Assembly (NCBI GenBank): GCA_031772625.1
Contig: CM062808.1
Location: 145,567,299-145,631,298 of the forward strand
Reading direction: 5' to 3'
Length of the DNA stretch: 64,000 nucleotides
From: Pinus tabuliformis
Taxonomy: Eukaryota > Streptophyta > Pinopsida > Pinales > Pinaceae
How positions within the stretch are numbered: position 1 is the stretch's first letter; each line of letters begins with the position of its first letter. The notes beneath the pieces were generated by a model. That model had not been told where the DNA came from. It made no database searches and saw only the letters and a list, made by a program, of their open reading frames with translations. Both the position numbers and the translations under genes were made by a program. This document shows, piece after piece, positions 22,744 to 34,899 of the stretch.

Positions 22744-23850
22744 TCGGATATTGTCAACATGACGCCCATCAAGCATATGCTATCCCCGTCAAGCTTGTCC
22801 TCCAAAAATAATCGGGGTACCTGCCTGCAAAGGTGGGGGAAAAATGGAACTATGTTTACAGTCGTCTCGGCAGTACGTCACTCTTGAACATGGCACTCCG
22901 CTGTTTCGTGTCTGGGTGGGGTCATCTCATCTCGTTTTCACTAGCCTCCATGGGTTTGGGATATCCTATTTGACCTCTCATCTGTTCATTGCCGTCATCA
23001 TCTTATCCGCTGCTCATTTGATGTCAAGTACTGCCAAATCCGTTACAGTGCCGTTATGTGTTCAAGAGAAGTTGTCCTCTGCCACAATGCAACCTCGTTC
23101 GCTATCTCACCACAAAATCATTATACCTCTGTCTCGTGTCGATGATGTGGGAATCATCATGGCCCACCTTCGATCGAAGTCCTTTCTCGTCGACTCCAGC
23201 TCATTATCCGAGAAAGAGACTTAGAGACTCCTTTCAGGTGCCTTGGAGCCTGCATGCCTCAATGGCAGGTTCTTCGTGTTCGACGTAAGGTTTGCATCAT
23301 TGACCTTCGATCGAATGATTCCGTGAGTGTTCGACACCAACTCATTGATTCACACGTCACGGATTGTACCTATAGTACCTTGAGGACCATTGTCATTATT
23401 GGTGGTACCTCTCGCGTCTGTTAACGGTTTTCATCATTGACCGGTAATCAGACGATGTTCATGCATGTTCGACTTCAGCCCATGTATTCACATGCTTGGA
23501 CTTGTACTCTGTTCGGGTCGGGATGGAGCGCAAGACCCTGGATCCTTGCTCACTGTGGTCCAGGCTGCGATTTTTGTGGATAATCATTACGTGACTCATT
23601 GATGGATGGCTGCGCCCATACCTGAGTCTTCATGGATGGCTGCGACCATACCTTGTCATTGTTTCTGGTCTCTTCAGCTGGGTGGCTGCGTCCATGCCAT
23701 AGACCATTCTTGTATGTCCTTTGGATGGCTGCGCCCATGCCTAGACTACATGTACTTGATTGTAAGAGATTCTCGGTACTTCCTGGTGGTGTTCCAGTTC
23801 GGCGTGTGTTGTAAAGCATTTCACCCCTCCCACTCTCTCGGTCTTCATGC
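22744..23850 (+). other. 3' untranslated region of element A with a short direct repeat
   Basis: This non-coding region is related to 37071-38190 of element B in the opposite direction (for example 23340-23460 against 37490-37570). The phrase GGATGGCTGCGCCCAT recurs with small changes at about 23601, 23634, 23681 and 23723. Such variable, repeat-bearing 3' regions are known for Ogre-type elements. Nothing else is recognisable. Confidence 0.6.
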
Positions 23851-23863
23851 TTTAGGGGGCATC
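23851..23863 (+). other. Polypurine tract of element A
   Basis: TTTAGGGGGCATC abuts the 3' LTR. Element B has nearly the same word at its own 3' LTR. Confidence 0.75.
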
Positions 23864-25003
23864 TGTTACGCAGTAATTTATCACTGCCTTCCTGTCAGTC
23901 ACCCTGCTGTGTCCAGAAGTTATAATCACAAAGTGTTTTGTCCCTAAACTGGCCTGAAAACCCATTTTTCCAAAGTTTTATGCATCAGCGCGTCTGTTCC
24001 TAAAATATCCGCGATGACAGGCGCCTCCCAGTGTATTTCGTGCGCTGCCATCGCGGAAGAACATCACTTTTCCGCGATGATGATCAGCGCGCCTTTCCCG
24101 TGTCCTTCCGCGCTGACGCGACCTCTTTAGTTATTGGTGTGCGCTGCCAGCGCGGCAGTTCCCTAATAATCCGCGCTGATCCAGTTTAGGCGAATTTGTT
24201 CAAACAGCCAGCCTTCCAGATCACTCCAGGCTTGGTTGTTAGCTTTGTGAATGTCGCCTCCCTTCTATGGCATGTCTGTTCGACCCTTTCCAACAACTCC
24301 CCTTGAAGATAAGCTCATCCTTCCACCTTTTTAGGAGACTCCTTCTCCTATATAAACTCTCACCATTACCATGAGCAGCTAGTTAGACTTAGCTTGGAAT
24401 AGCTTGGATTGTACAGAGCTTGTAGTGCTCAGATTGCTGCTATAGGTTTGGTGTGTTAGGTGTGGAAGTGATTGATTGCTTGGGGAAGTTTGTTTGTGAC
24501 ATTTGTGTGAGAGAGAGAGAGAGTTGTTTGTCTTGGGAGAACCATCCTCAAAGGTGAATGCTTGAGATACATGCTGACTGATCCCTCCGGAGAAGTTTAT
24601 CGACGTCAGAACATTTGGTTGTATTCTTCTCTATTCTGATTAATAATAGATGACTTCTATTATTGTTCCATTCTCATTTGTTTATGCAATGGATAAATGT
24701 GAATTATGTCTTTTCTGACTGACATATGGTTACTTTACTAGATTTCACGCTTGCGTTTGCTTTCTCTTCGTGTGTGCAGGTGTTCGTTCGTGGGGATCAC
24801 GGAGGACTGTGACCAGCGACAGCGAAGGAACGAAGTCAACATCTCTTCGACAAACGACAGCGCAGGAATCCAAGTAGGTGCTCTTTACTTCTCGTTTAAT
24901 TGTAACTAGGAACATGCGTGGCAGCATTGTGTGATTGTTGCTAGACCCCTATTGGGCTAGTAGGGATCGCCTCTATCCGTAGAGGGGATTTACCTTTCCA
25001 ACA
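23864..25003 (+). repeat. 3' LTR of element A
   Basis: It runs from TGTTACGCAG to TTCCAACA and is followed by the duplication GTGGT. It is nearly identical to 14757-15894. Confidence 0.93.
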
Positions 25004-25760
25004 GTGGTTAGTATGTCCCAAGGTGGATCTGAGTTATTTTACACTTGCACATGGGTCCATATTCACTATTTTCACAACCTTAGTAGGATCTACACATACT
25101 TATTCTTTTCACACTATGTGGCTCAAAAGCTTGCCAAAAGGGATTGCAAATATGCACTTCTTCAAATTGAATGAGATCTGTAGGTGTCTACTTCGATCTA
25201 GCATGATTCTAAGTAGGTTGGTGTGTTTCTTTTGTAGACTATAAACCATCCAATTATCCATATAGACTTCTAGGAACCTGTGGATGCAATCCCTAAAGGT
25301 GACAATTACAATGCTTGAGAGCACCATGGGTGCATTCTTGAGACCGAATGCCATAACATGATAGGCATAGGATTCCCATTCCATGGTAATTGTATTTCTC
25401 TTCTTATCCTCCTTTGTGATTCTAACTTGGTGATAACTAGAGAATCCATATGTAAAAGAATATGCTTCATTCCCCACTACATTATCTAGAACTTCATCAG
25501 TTAAGGGCATAGGAAATGGGTCACGTACGCAAGCATTATTCACACTATGGTAGTCCACGTAGACCCATATCTCTATAGCGTCTTTCTTGTTTTGTATCTC
25601 AATTGAACTTACCCATTCGGCCTCATCCACCATAAATATGAGCCTTGCTACTAGCATCTTGTCTCTCTTTCTTCACTTTCTCCTTAACCCTCGGGTTCAA
25701 TCTGTATGGTCGATGCTTTACTCACTTTGTATATCATTTTAGCATGATTTTTATCTCCCT
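25004..25760 (-). pseudogene. Reverse transcriptase of gypsy element G
   Basis: The minus-strand frame 25657-25109 reads through the RT palm. It includes NNACVRDPFPMPLTDEVLD, VMAFGLKNAPMVL, VYMDNWMVYS (the YxDD box, second Asp changed to Asn) and LKKCIFAIPFGKLLSHIV. Flanking frames extend it at both ends, and the reading continues at 14756 after A is removed. The sequence style matches RTs of Tat-related plant gypsy elements. The mutated catalytic Asp and the stops show that it is inactive. Confidence 0.85.
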
Positions 25761-26129
25761 TGATCCATTTCAATTCCGTAATTGACGAAGGGAGCACAAC
25801 TTCATATTCTCTTAGAAGATCAAAAATCTCTTTTGAAGTCTGCTCATCCCGGTAATCTCCAATTGAGGCTAGCTTTGGTTTGTCATTAGTCCCGATCTTA
25901 TGTTTCTACAACTTCAATGGGAATAGGTGTGGAGCATCTATTAAAAGCCATCCTCAATTTCCCTTTCCCCTTCAGTTTCATCGAATGACAGATGTCGTAA
26001 TTCCTACAGATCATCCTCATCTAACTCTATGTCCACCTTCCCACAGGCCATGACTTCATGATACCCAAACTCAAAGATATGCCCTATGGTATTCTTATTT
26101 ATGCACCTTCACATTAGCTAACCCGTTGT
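25761..26129 (-). pseudogene. Protease-RT linker of element G
   Basis: Fragmentary minus-strand reading such as EVVLPSSITELKWIKGDK fits the stretch that precedes RT in this kind of element. No catalytic motif is visible. Confidence 0.4.
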
Positions 26130-26700
26130 GAGAAGATTTTGCTTGAAATCCTACAATGCCTCAGTCAGCCTCCTGTCATTATCTGAGAAAGAAAAATTTC
26201 TGACAAACTGATTAGCCAAATTATCCCAATATCCCATTTATCTCATTATTTCTTCTTGTACATACCAAGCTTTTGGAAATGTTCCAAGGGTGTGTACAAA
26301 GCAATGCACACACAACTCTTTTGGAACTCCTTCCCGATTCCATATATCCTTATAATTTTTCAAATGTTGTTGAGGGTCAGAGTCCCCACGGTATTTGGCT
26401 AAATCTTGAGGGTACTCTCCCGCTTGTCTGAATCTTTCTTCCATGTCCATTTTGATATTCTCCCATTATTGGAGGTAGTTATGGTGAACTCCCCGCCACC
26501 TTGTTGGTGTCGCTTGTAATGCAACATTTAGTAGAGGTACTTTGTGTTATTTAATAGTAGTTTCATCAATCTTTTTGATAAACAAATTTATGGAATATAT
26601 ACCATTAAAGATAGGGAAGTCCCATACCTCAGTGCCAATCCAATTGACCTGACATATTGTAGCACAACGTCTAGTGTTTATTTCATATCCACTCTGCTTC
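26130..26700 (-). pseudogene. Second gag-like segment inside element G
   Basis: The frame 26450-26238 reads LAKYRGDSDPQQHLKNYKDI, then VHTLGTFPKAWY. In the next frame NLANQFVRNFSFSDNDRRL follows. This is the order of motifs in a retrotransposon capsid protein. Yet it lies between G's protease (26.9-27.2 kb) and RT (25.7 kb), while another gag lies at 62.4-63.6 kb. It may be a relic of a different element or a recombinant. No LTR or duplication around it was found. Confidence 0.5.
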
Positions 26701-26869
26701 CAATCATCCCAAGAGGCCTCTAAACCAACGTTTGGACTATGAATGCTCTGCCAGCCAATAAACCCTTTAGTTGTTGGGTTAATGTAGTTCTCCCTTCCTC
26801 CTAGTGTTTGTCTATATAGTTTATCTAATCATCCCGCCTCTTCTCTCTCATCTGTTGGTTCTGTGAATC

Positions 26870-27240
26870 TTGGTCCATGATATGAGTATATAGGTTGGAT
26901 CACCCTAACCTCTTCTACCTCGAAAGTCATCAATTCCTTCTTCAAGTCAATTATGGAATAGTTCTCAAAGGCCTAGTCTATCCCGAGTAGCACTGGGTAG
27001 AGGTCCTTGCCCCCCATGATGTCTATTACCTTTAAGTATGTATGGGTCTTCACCTTCACTGCATCTACTTCCACATCCTCCAGTCACCCAACCCAAAGGA
27101 TACAGTATTGATTTTCCATCTGCAATTGGATTGGTGAAAATTTCAATTGAGGTTTTCCCAGTGCTTCCCATGTTTCCTTGGAAAAATGTTGACATATGAG
27201 CCTAGATCCAACATAGTGTCCTTAATCTGGAACCCTGCAA
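26870..27240 (-). pseudogene. Aspartic protease of element G
   Basis: In several minus-strand frames the order of a retropepsin domain can be followed: MLDLGSYVNI (active-site region reading D-L-G), then GKDLYPVLLGID and a tail with KKELMTFEVEEVRVIQPI. Frameshifts break the reading at least twice. It lies between the zinc knuckle at 27.8 kb and the RT. Confidence 0.6.
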
Positions 27241-27744
27241 TCTGAGCATCAATCCAAAACTCTCTTCATGTTCTCTTCTTGTTCCTCTATACCCTCCTAG
27301 AGTTTCTTTTGGGTAGGTTAGCGGAGATGAATCCTCCCTCAACCTCCTCTTCTGGGATGGTCACTTTCAGACTCTTCCATAACTACCCCAACATCTTGTT
27401 TTCATTCATGATATGCAGAAATATTTTGAACCAATCTACGATGGGTCAGACTTCTATGGACTGTGATAGGTCTAGCATTTTAGCTTTAAGATATTTTTCC
27501 TACTCCTTCTATGGCCCTTTACCTCTTGCCAAATTTTCGAAAACTTTTTTTACTTCCTTGTAATATTGCTTCTCCTGCTCAGGGTCATGTGAGCGCTTTG
27601 GGGAGGCTAGTCTTATAATCGTGGGCTACTTTGTGGCTCCCCGATCAACCCCAGTATTTTTTCCTCCTCATGTGACTATATTGATATTCGAGAGGGGTTG
27701 CCTCTGATACCCTTGGCTCTGCATTAATTAAATTCACTCCCCTC
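27241..27744. other. Degenerate Gag-protease spacer of element G
   Basis: No convincing domain can be read here. It lies between the nucleocapsid knuckle and protease of the same element. Confidence 0.35.
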
Positions 27745-27835
27745 TATCGATTTCACTCTTCCCATCTTGCAATCAGTTCTAGACAATCCTCTGTTGCATG
27801 CGCATTGATCCTACACTGAGAGCACCATGGTCTTC
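27745..27835 (-). pseudogene. Nucleocapsid zinc knuckle of element G
   Basis: The minus strand reads WCSQCRINAHATEDCLELI, a CX2CX4HX4C knuckle. It lies between the gag core (after removal of F) and the protease, as expected. A run of 12 or 13 G residues follows near 28110. Confidence 0.65.
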
Positions 27836-28179
27836 TTAGTAGCAGTTAATCTCGTACAATGTGCCCTTCTTGATCACAGTTGTAACAACAAACTATACCT
27901 CTACCTCCTAACCTTCCTCCCTTTGTTTCTCCTCATCTTCTCCCTTGAGGAGTCTCGTCGACTTGGAAGGAAGGTTCAGTGGCGTAACCTATCAGCTAGA
28001 GCATCTAGTTCCCTACACTAGTCAATATGGTGAGTTGTTGAAGCACAAAATTCATAGTAATTTTTATTTGGAATATTGGAGTATTTTTCCAGTATTGGGC
28101 ACATATGGGGGGGGGGGGGGTTTCTAGCCCCTGTATACCTCATAGTACTCCTATTGCTTGTGCCCATGATATAAACCAT

Positions 28180-28631
28180 TGTTGGGTTGTGTTATATTAT
28201 TTCCACGACTAGCTCATGTAGTTAACCAGGGAGTTAGAGGGGGGGTCACATGGGGTTTGAGGCATACTCGTAACCCCACTTTATGGGGTCCGAGGCAGCG
28301 CCCCGAAATTTTTTGGTTTTGGAACCTATGTTAGGTTGGGTGGACCCACCTATGGTTTTGTGCATGTTTTTCGCACATGTTTTTCGACGTGATGATTTTC
28401 GGTCCATGGTATTGGACGCGATGGTTTTCAGTCCATGGTATTGGATGCTTCGGCATGTATAAATATGTATTATAACAGTGAAAGGAATGTAATGAAAAAT
28501 CAAGCTGGTAGTCCTAGTTTTGGGATCTAGTGGGACAATCTCTGTGTTTATGTGTTATGCTCTCACATTGTTTATTTTATGTGTTTTAGAATTCGTATGC
28601 AGGTAATTTTTGTACGGGGTTAAAACGTACA
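28180..28631 (+). repeat. 5' LTR of element F
   Basis: It runs from TGTTGGGTTG to CGTACA. A GC-rich stem-loop lies at 28274-28304 and TATAAATA at 28458-28465. It has a tandem duplication of about 32 bp (the TCGGTCCATGG phrase twice) that the 3' LTR lacks. Confidence 0.9.
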
Positions 28632-28633
28632 TT

Positions 28634-28645
28634 TGGTATCAGAGC
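28634..28645 (+). other. Primer-binding site of element F
   Basis: TGGTATCAGAGC is the exact complement of the initiator tRNA-Met 3' end. It lies two bases after the LTR. Confidence 0.9.
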
Positions 28646-28753
28646 AATTTTGGCTTCAAGGGGATGCCTTTGTTGCTAAGGGGTTTCGCTTGGGCCTGTG
28701 GTAGACCCTGTTCAATGGGAGATTTGTGAGATCAATTCTAGTGGTGAAAGAAG

Positions 28754-31077
28754 ATGGCGAGTACCGGAAAGATAGATATTGAAAAATTTAATGGTCAAAG
28801 TTTGAGTTATGGAAACTCAAGATGGAGGATCTGTTGATGGATAAAGATCAGTGGATCATGGTAGATCCAGGTACTAAACCAACGGGAGTATCCGATGAAG
28901 AACGGAAGAAGTTGGATTGGAAGGCAAAGAGCACAATATGATTTTGTGTCTCAAATTCAGTATTGCTGAATGTATCAGGGGAAGCTATGACGAAGGCTTT
29001 GTGGGAAAAGTTAGGGACTTTGTACCAATATAAGTCTTTGGTGAATAAACTGTTCATGCAAAAAACGCTGTATAACTTGAGGATGAAAGATGGAGACTCG
29101 GTCACAAAGCATCTGAACGCATTTAATACTATGGTAAGTCAGTTAGCATCTGTTGATATTAAAACTTTAGATGAAGATAAGTGCATCAGTTTGTTGTGTT
29201 CTCTACCAGATTTGTGGGATAGTCTGGTTATTGCAATAGGTAGCAATGCAACTGCCTTGCAGTTTGATGAAATAGTCTCATCCTTGCTGATGGAGGAGAT
29301 GAGACGAAAAAATATGGAGAGCTAGAATGGTGATGCCTTTTCTGTACGAGGACGGTCCCAGAACAAAAACAAAAATAATTCATCAAGTGGAAGATCTAAG
29401 TCTAGAGGGAGATCTAAATCTTTAGGAAAACTTGTAAAGGTGGTGTGTTGGAAATGCGGAAAGGAAGGGCACTACAAAAGGGATTGTAAATCTAAATCTC
29501 TTGATAAAGGAAATGGATCTAATGATGCTCCTTCTGTAGAGGTGAAAACCACCTCAGATGAAGGTGGGGATGTGTACTTGGCTTCTTCAAGTACACATGT
29601 AGATCATGAGGCATGGTTAATTGACTCAGGAGCATCCTTTCACTTCACTCCCCATACAGAGTGGTTCTACGAGTATGATAAATACGATGTTGGTGATGTC
29701 TTCTTAGAGGATGATAGGAAGGCTAGAATCATTAGTCGCGGAAAATTAAAGTTGAAGTAGCAAGGTGGAAGGGTTAGAACACTTCTAAGTGTTCTACATA
29801 TTCCTGCATTGGCCAGAAATCTGATTTCTGTAAGCAAGCTGGATGATGCAGGTGTAAAAACAGTGTTCGAGAAGGATACCTGCAAAATTGTTTGGGGAGC
29901 ACTAGTGTTGATGTGGGGAGTTCGAAGAGGAACTCGGTACAAGCTGCAAGGTAGCACTGTTATTGATGGTTGCAATAGTTATGTGGTTCCTGAAAGTGGA
30001 GCAGAAAATCTAGTGGTCTCTGGAGAGAAGACCATGTTGTGGCATCAAAGGCTTGGACATATTGGAGAGAAGGGCCTTCGAATACTTCATCGTAAAGGTA
30101 TGGTAGAAGGTATGAGTAATAGCTCTTTGGATTTTTATTTCTGTGAAAATTGTGTATATGGGAAGCAGAATCGGGTGAGTTTCCCCTCTGGTAGTAAGAG
30201 GGTGAAACAGATATTAGAGCTTGTGCACGGTGATGTGTTTGGACCTCTGAAGGTTCCATCACTAGGTAAGTCTGTGTACTATGTATCATTTATAGATGAC
30301 TTATCAAGGAATACATGGATATATTTCCTTAAGAAGAAATCGGAAGTCTTTGACAGGTTTAAAGAATTTAAGGCTCTTATGAAAAATCAAATTCAGAAGA
30401 AGATAAAGGTGCTGAGGATAGATAATGGTGGAGAATTTTGTAGCAATGAATTTGAAGAATTCTGTAAGAAGTGTGGTATATCACAGCAGAAGACTACTCC
30501 ATATATACCTCAAAAAAATGGATTTGCAGAAAGAAAGAACAAGACATTGATGGAAAGGGAAAGAAGCATGCTCAGTGGTGCCGAGTTAGGACAAGAATTC
30601 TAGGTAGAGGTGGTGGATACTACATGTTACCTGGTCAACAGGTCACCTTCATCAGTGTTGGAGGATAAGACTCCACAAGAGGTATGGACTGGTAAGAAAC
30701 CCTCTCTTTCACATCTGAGCGTATTTGGATGTCATGCATATGTACATGTTCCAAAGGAGAAACGAACCAAGTTGGATAGTAAATCTGAAAAGTGCATCTT
30801 TATTGGGTATAACGATGGTTTAAAGGGTTATACGCTTTGGACCCTAGTATCAAGGAAGGTTGTGTATAGTAGAGATGTGGTGTTTAGAGAGGTCAAAAAT
30901 CTTATTAAACATGAAGTCCAACCAAAGCAACCTGAGAAGATAGAGTTTGAGCTTAAGGAGGAAGAATCAGACTCTACAGTAGAGGAGGAATCAGAAGATG
31001 AAGAGCCACAAACTTCGGGTGTGAGAAGATTAGTTCGAGAAAGAAGGCAGCCAAAAAGGTATATTCCATCTTCTTTC
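28754..31077 (+). pseudogene. gag, protease and integrase of copia element F
   Basis: ATG at 28754 starts a copia Gag with one early frameshift and stops near 28940 and 29323. A zinc knuckle follows (CWKCGKEGHYKRDC, near 29445). The protease active site reads LIDSGASFHFTP near 29620. Integrase has the zinc finger (WHQRLGHIGEKG, then CENCVYGKQNR) and a core with RIDNGGEFCS and PQKNGFAERKN. One TAG at 30601 sits where Trp is expected, and the frame resumes to about 31077. The style is that of Tnt1/Tork-type copia elements. E cuts the polyprotein between integrase and RT, and the reading resumes at 60296. Confidence 0.88.
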
Positions 31078-32536
31078 TGATCTGAAAATCACTTGTGAGT
31101 GACCTCAGTTAAATAATTATTGAATGAAGGTATTACAGAGTCAAGTGCTGGTGTGTGTCTATGTTATTTTAGGCAACGGATCGATCAGATTGCAAAATAC
31201 ACATACACTGGAAAATGGAAAAGAGTAAGAGAAACACAGTAAACAAATACAAGAACACAACAATTAATAAGGATTTCACCCTATCCTCTAGGGCTATGTA
31301 TCTGGTCCACCTTTTAATAGTGGCCTTCTTTTATTGTGTCTTTAAAGCAGAGATTTACAATGAGGAGCTCACTTTGAGTCTCCTGAAACAGATAACTTTT
31401 GGTAGTGTGGTTCTTGGATCCCCCAAGCCACTAGAGTGCACAGACTCTTTTCCTTACTAGATCTTGACCTCTCTAGTCTTTAATGGGAGGATCCCAATGT
31501 GGTACTCAATTCCTGACAGATCATCTCAGGGATTGCTTGAACCTCTCAAGCTTTCTGTCTGCTCGATGCTGCCCTAGGTCAGCTTAGCTCCCTATTTTTT
31601 GCTTCTTGCTTCACTATCTCTTCTTCGCTCTCACTCTCTCTATCTTCGTTCTCTTCTCTGTGTTATGTTCTCTATCTGTTCATGGCTTAAAGCCAATCTA
31701 TCTCATGACTACTCATTTCCTCTTCCACCCCTTTGGTTCACTTGCTACTGTTCGTTTGGAGTTCCCTGCCTCTGCGTCATCACCATCGTCCACAAGGAAG
31801 TGGCCACTTGTCCTCTCACAAACTGCGCCAAATATTCCTCGACGGTTCAGTTTTTCAGTTACACTGTGGAATGACTCATCCGCCATCTCAGTAGTCACAT
31901 CGGACTTCAAACTTCTTGATGTCGCGGCTTAATTCCCCTGTCAAATCTGGTTTCTTCATCAGATGCAATCTCCGCCGTCAAATCTGGAGCCCCCAGATCC
32001 TGTGACATTCGCTCATTTCTCATGGTTGACTTGCTTGACTGTTAGCATGCAATGAGAGGTGGTTTTCTCTCTCATCTGCTAGACACATGTCAGGCATTGA
32101 ATGGAATCACTCATTTTCAGCCAAATCTGCTTACCGCCCAAGGATGCCCCCGATATACCACCAGTTTTGGAGTGCGGGTCCCATTTTTCACCTTAGCGTC
32201 TTCCCCATTGTTTCCCGGGTTCCCATGCGACCGAGCATTTCGGCTTTTTTCGTTCTTGAGGGGTTTTGCCCAGCGATGCACAATTAGCACTAATCGCGCA
32301 TCAGAAATAGCCTCTGCTTCCCAATTCGAGCTTCCCAACTACCAGTTTTTCCTCCTGCGCAGTCTCCATGGGCCTCGGTCAGCACGCTTTGACCAAGGTC
32401 CTCATCGTTCCTTGATGGCTGCAAACTACCACTTTCCAAAGGTCTTCCTAATCGCTCTTGTTCATAAATTCGAAGTCTATCCTATTTTTACACAGTCATG
32501 GTGCTTTGATAATCTTTATGGATCCAATTCGGATCA
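31078..32536 (-). repeat. 3' LTR of element E
   Basis: It aligns with 58837-60295 throughout. Long frames on the plus strand inside it (for example 32052-32600) are antisense to the element and show no domain. Confidence 0.88.
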
Positions 32537-32550
32537 CGACCTTCCCACTG
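32537..32550 (-). other. Polypurine tract of element E
   Basis: On the minus strand CAGTGGGAAGGTCG abuts the 3' LTR. Element D has AATGGGGAGGCG in the same position. Confidence 0.65.
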
Positions 32551-32599
32551 AAAAAGCTTTTGGACCACCAAAAGTTGGTTTTCAAGCATCGACTAAGTG

Positions 32600-34258
32600 A
32601 GGGTACAATTGTCTCACTTGTCCAATCTCTATACACTTTGCACTACTTGGCTTTGAACCCTTGAGCCTAATTCTGAGGTACTCAACATCTCCCCTACGCA
32701 TCGTCCTCACCTTCTTGTCCAGAACTGTGTCTTCCTACAATTCATTAAGATATTTAGGTAGCAGGTCATTAATAGAAGGCAATTGAATCTACTCTTCGGG
32801 ATCCTCAATTAGTGAGGGTTCAAACAATCTCAAGCAATCTTCATTCACGACTGAGTAGATGTGCATGCTAGTAGATCAAGGCGAAAAGCATTCTCACCAA
32901 TCCTCTCAAGTATCTTGAAAGTTCCATACCTAATAGGCTTTATATTTTTACCTTCACCTTGCATCCTGTCCTTGCTGATACACAAACAAACTTGGTCACC
33001 AACTTGGAAACTATGCTCCATCTGATGCTTGTCATGCCTTGCCTTGTATTTGGCTTGGCTCTTTTCCAGCTATTCCTGTACTGCCTGGCAGATCTCTTGG
33101 ATTTGTTCAATGAACCTAGTTGTCCTGTCCACATCACTGTGTCCCTCAACTGTGGTGTCTTTACCAAAGACAAAATCCAAAGGAGACCTTGGGGTGAAAC
33201 CAAAATATGTCTCAAAAGGAGATATCTGTGTAGAAGAATGTTTTTCTATGTTGTAAGCATGTTGCACATAACACAAATTTTCATCCCAAAGCTTAGGATG
33301 TTTGCTGCAATATCCTCTGAGTAACTTGATCATTGTCCTATTAAATACTTCTGTCTGGCCATTAGTTTGTGGATGAAAAGTTGTGCTTTTCTTCAGTTTG
33401 TTGTCCATCAGTTACCACAGACTTGACCAAAACTTCCCCACAAATAGGGTGTCTCGATCAGATACAATGGAAGTGGGTAATCCAAAATGAACCCATACAT
33501 GTTCAAAGAACAATTTTGTATTTTGTTCAGCTGTAATCTGTTTATTACAAGGTATCAAAATACACATTTTGTTGAACCTATCCACAACAACATACAGATA
33601 ATCATGACCATTCCTAGATTTAGGCAGTCCTCCAACAAAATCCATGGAAACACTTTCCCAAGGGTGAGAAGGAACTGGTAATGGAGTGTACAAGCCTAGT
33701 TTTCTATTGTTGGGCTTGCTTTTTGCACACATAGTACACCCTCTTACATATCTAGAAACTGTCTCATTCGTTTTTGGCCAATAAAATTTTTTTTGTAGCT
33801 GTGCAACTGTTTTACTTACCCCAAAGTGACCTGATATCAGAGAAGTGTGTGCTTCTAAAATTATGTTTACTCTCTCAGTTTGTGGAATGCAAAGCTTCCC
33901 ACAATGATATAAGAGTCGGTCCTTTACATGATAATCCAATTATTCTACTCATTTGCCTTGACTTAAAGTTGCATATACATCTTTGAAGTCTATATCTTGA
34001 GCATATTGTTCAATGTAGCTCTCATGTAACACAGAATTATTCTTAAGTATAGTAGATGCATTTATAATAGTTCTAGATAACATGTCTACAACTTTATTGT
34101 GTATGCCCTTTTTATATCTGATGACTAAATGAAACTATTGTAGAAAACCCATCCATCTATAGTGTCTTCATTGTTGCAACTTAGTTTGGGAGTGTAGATA
34201 TTGAAGTGGTTGATGATCAGTATGTATTATTGTCTCTTTGCCCATTAAGTAATGTTTC
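32600..34258 (-). pseudogene. RNase H end, integrase and chromodomain of element E
   Basis: From 34258 leftward the reading begins inside RNase H (HYLMGKETIIHTDHQPLQYL), cut by C. Then come the integrase zinc finger (HTSLISGHFGVSKT, CTMCAKSKPN), the core (SMDFVGGLPKS, SDRDTLFVG, HPQTNGQTEV) and the GPY-like module. Last is a chromodomain-like tail near 32740-32620 (VRTMRRGDVEYLRIRLKGSK). Stops include a TAG in place of an expected Trp at the 33412 boundary. The close relative D has the same order in an open frame. Confidence 0.85.
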
Positions 34259-34824
34259 TGTTGGGTGTGGATCCTGATTATCTTCTATATTCAAAGGTTT
34301 TCAGCCGGATGTATACCCCAGGAAGACTGTACACCCCTCCACGCGAGGGGCTGCAGGGGGGTAAATCCCCCCTGACTGGGGGGTCCGAGGGTAGCGCCCC
34401 CGAAGCTAAAAATAGATGTAAAACTTCCTTGTAAAACTCTAGTAATTTCTAGTCAATCTGGGCCGTTTGTTAGGCAGATGATCTGACGGTAGAAGTTATG
34501 TTTAATTTAGGGTTTTTTTCCCTAGAAGGCAAACCCTCACTATATATGAGGGAATTGTATTGCGTCTATATATATCTGTATTCTGAGTGAGGAAGAGAGA
34601 GGAGATTGAGATTGAAGAGGGTGTTACAGTGGATCTATTGTAGGTTGTATCTCTCCAGTTTGTTGTATAATATAAAAGGAAGGACTGGTTGTTTCTCCAT
34701 GGATGTAGCCCAAATTGGGTGAACCACGTATATTTGTGTCTCTCTTGTTTTATGCGTTTTCTGTGTTTATATTTCTGCAATATTTTCTGTGTTCCATTGC
34801 TATGTAATATATACTTTTCTAACA
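34259..34824 (+). repeat. 5' LTR of element C
   Basis: It runs from TGTTGGGTGTGG to TTCTAACA. A C/G-rich stem-loop region at 34320-34405 includes GGGGTCCGAGG, shared with element F. A tandem TATATA lies near 34568. Confidence 0.88.
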
Positions 34825-34826
34825 AC

Positions 34827-34838
34827 TGGTATCAAAGC
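34827..34838 (+). other. Primer-binding site of element C
   Basis: TGGTATCAAAGC has one change from the initiator tRNA-Met complement. It starts two bases after the LTR. Confidence 0.85.
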
Positions 34839-34899
34839 CGAAGGTCTATTTGGCTGATAAACTCATAGGAGAGAAGGGTTCCTGGTTCGAGTGGGAGCA

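Larger units (their letters stand above)
14757..25003 (+). mobile_element. Element A: non-autonomous Tat/Ogre-like Ty3/gypsy retrotransposon
   Basis: LTRs of 1138 and 1140 bp (about 16 differences counted by eye) flank an 8-kb interior. The exact target duplication GTGGT lies at 14752-14756 and 25004-25008, and host RT reading resumes across it. It has a tRNA-Arg primer site, a long leader, and a gag-derived ORF keeping two zinc knuckles and a protease. It lacks a capsid core, reverse transcriptase, RNase H and integrase. An intron-containing gene lies on the opposite strand, and a hairpin array in the 3' region. A long leader, tRNA-Arg priming and an antisense extra ORF are known traits of the Tat/Ogre lineage. 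The low LTR divergence makes it one of the younger insertions here. Confidence 0.92.

Noticed and set aside
28105..28120. G run as a G-quadruplex element
   Set aside because: It is a single homopolymer of 12 or 13 bases in decayed element G, more likely slippage or a read error.
32052..32600. 182-codon plus-strand frame in the LTR of E
   Set aside because: It is antisense to the element and mostly within the LTR. The other LTR copy breaks it, and it has no domain.
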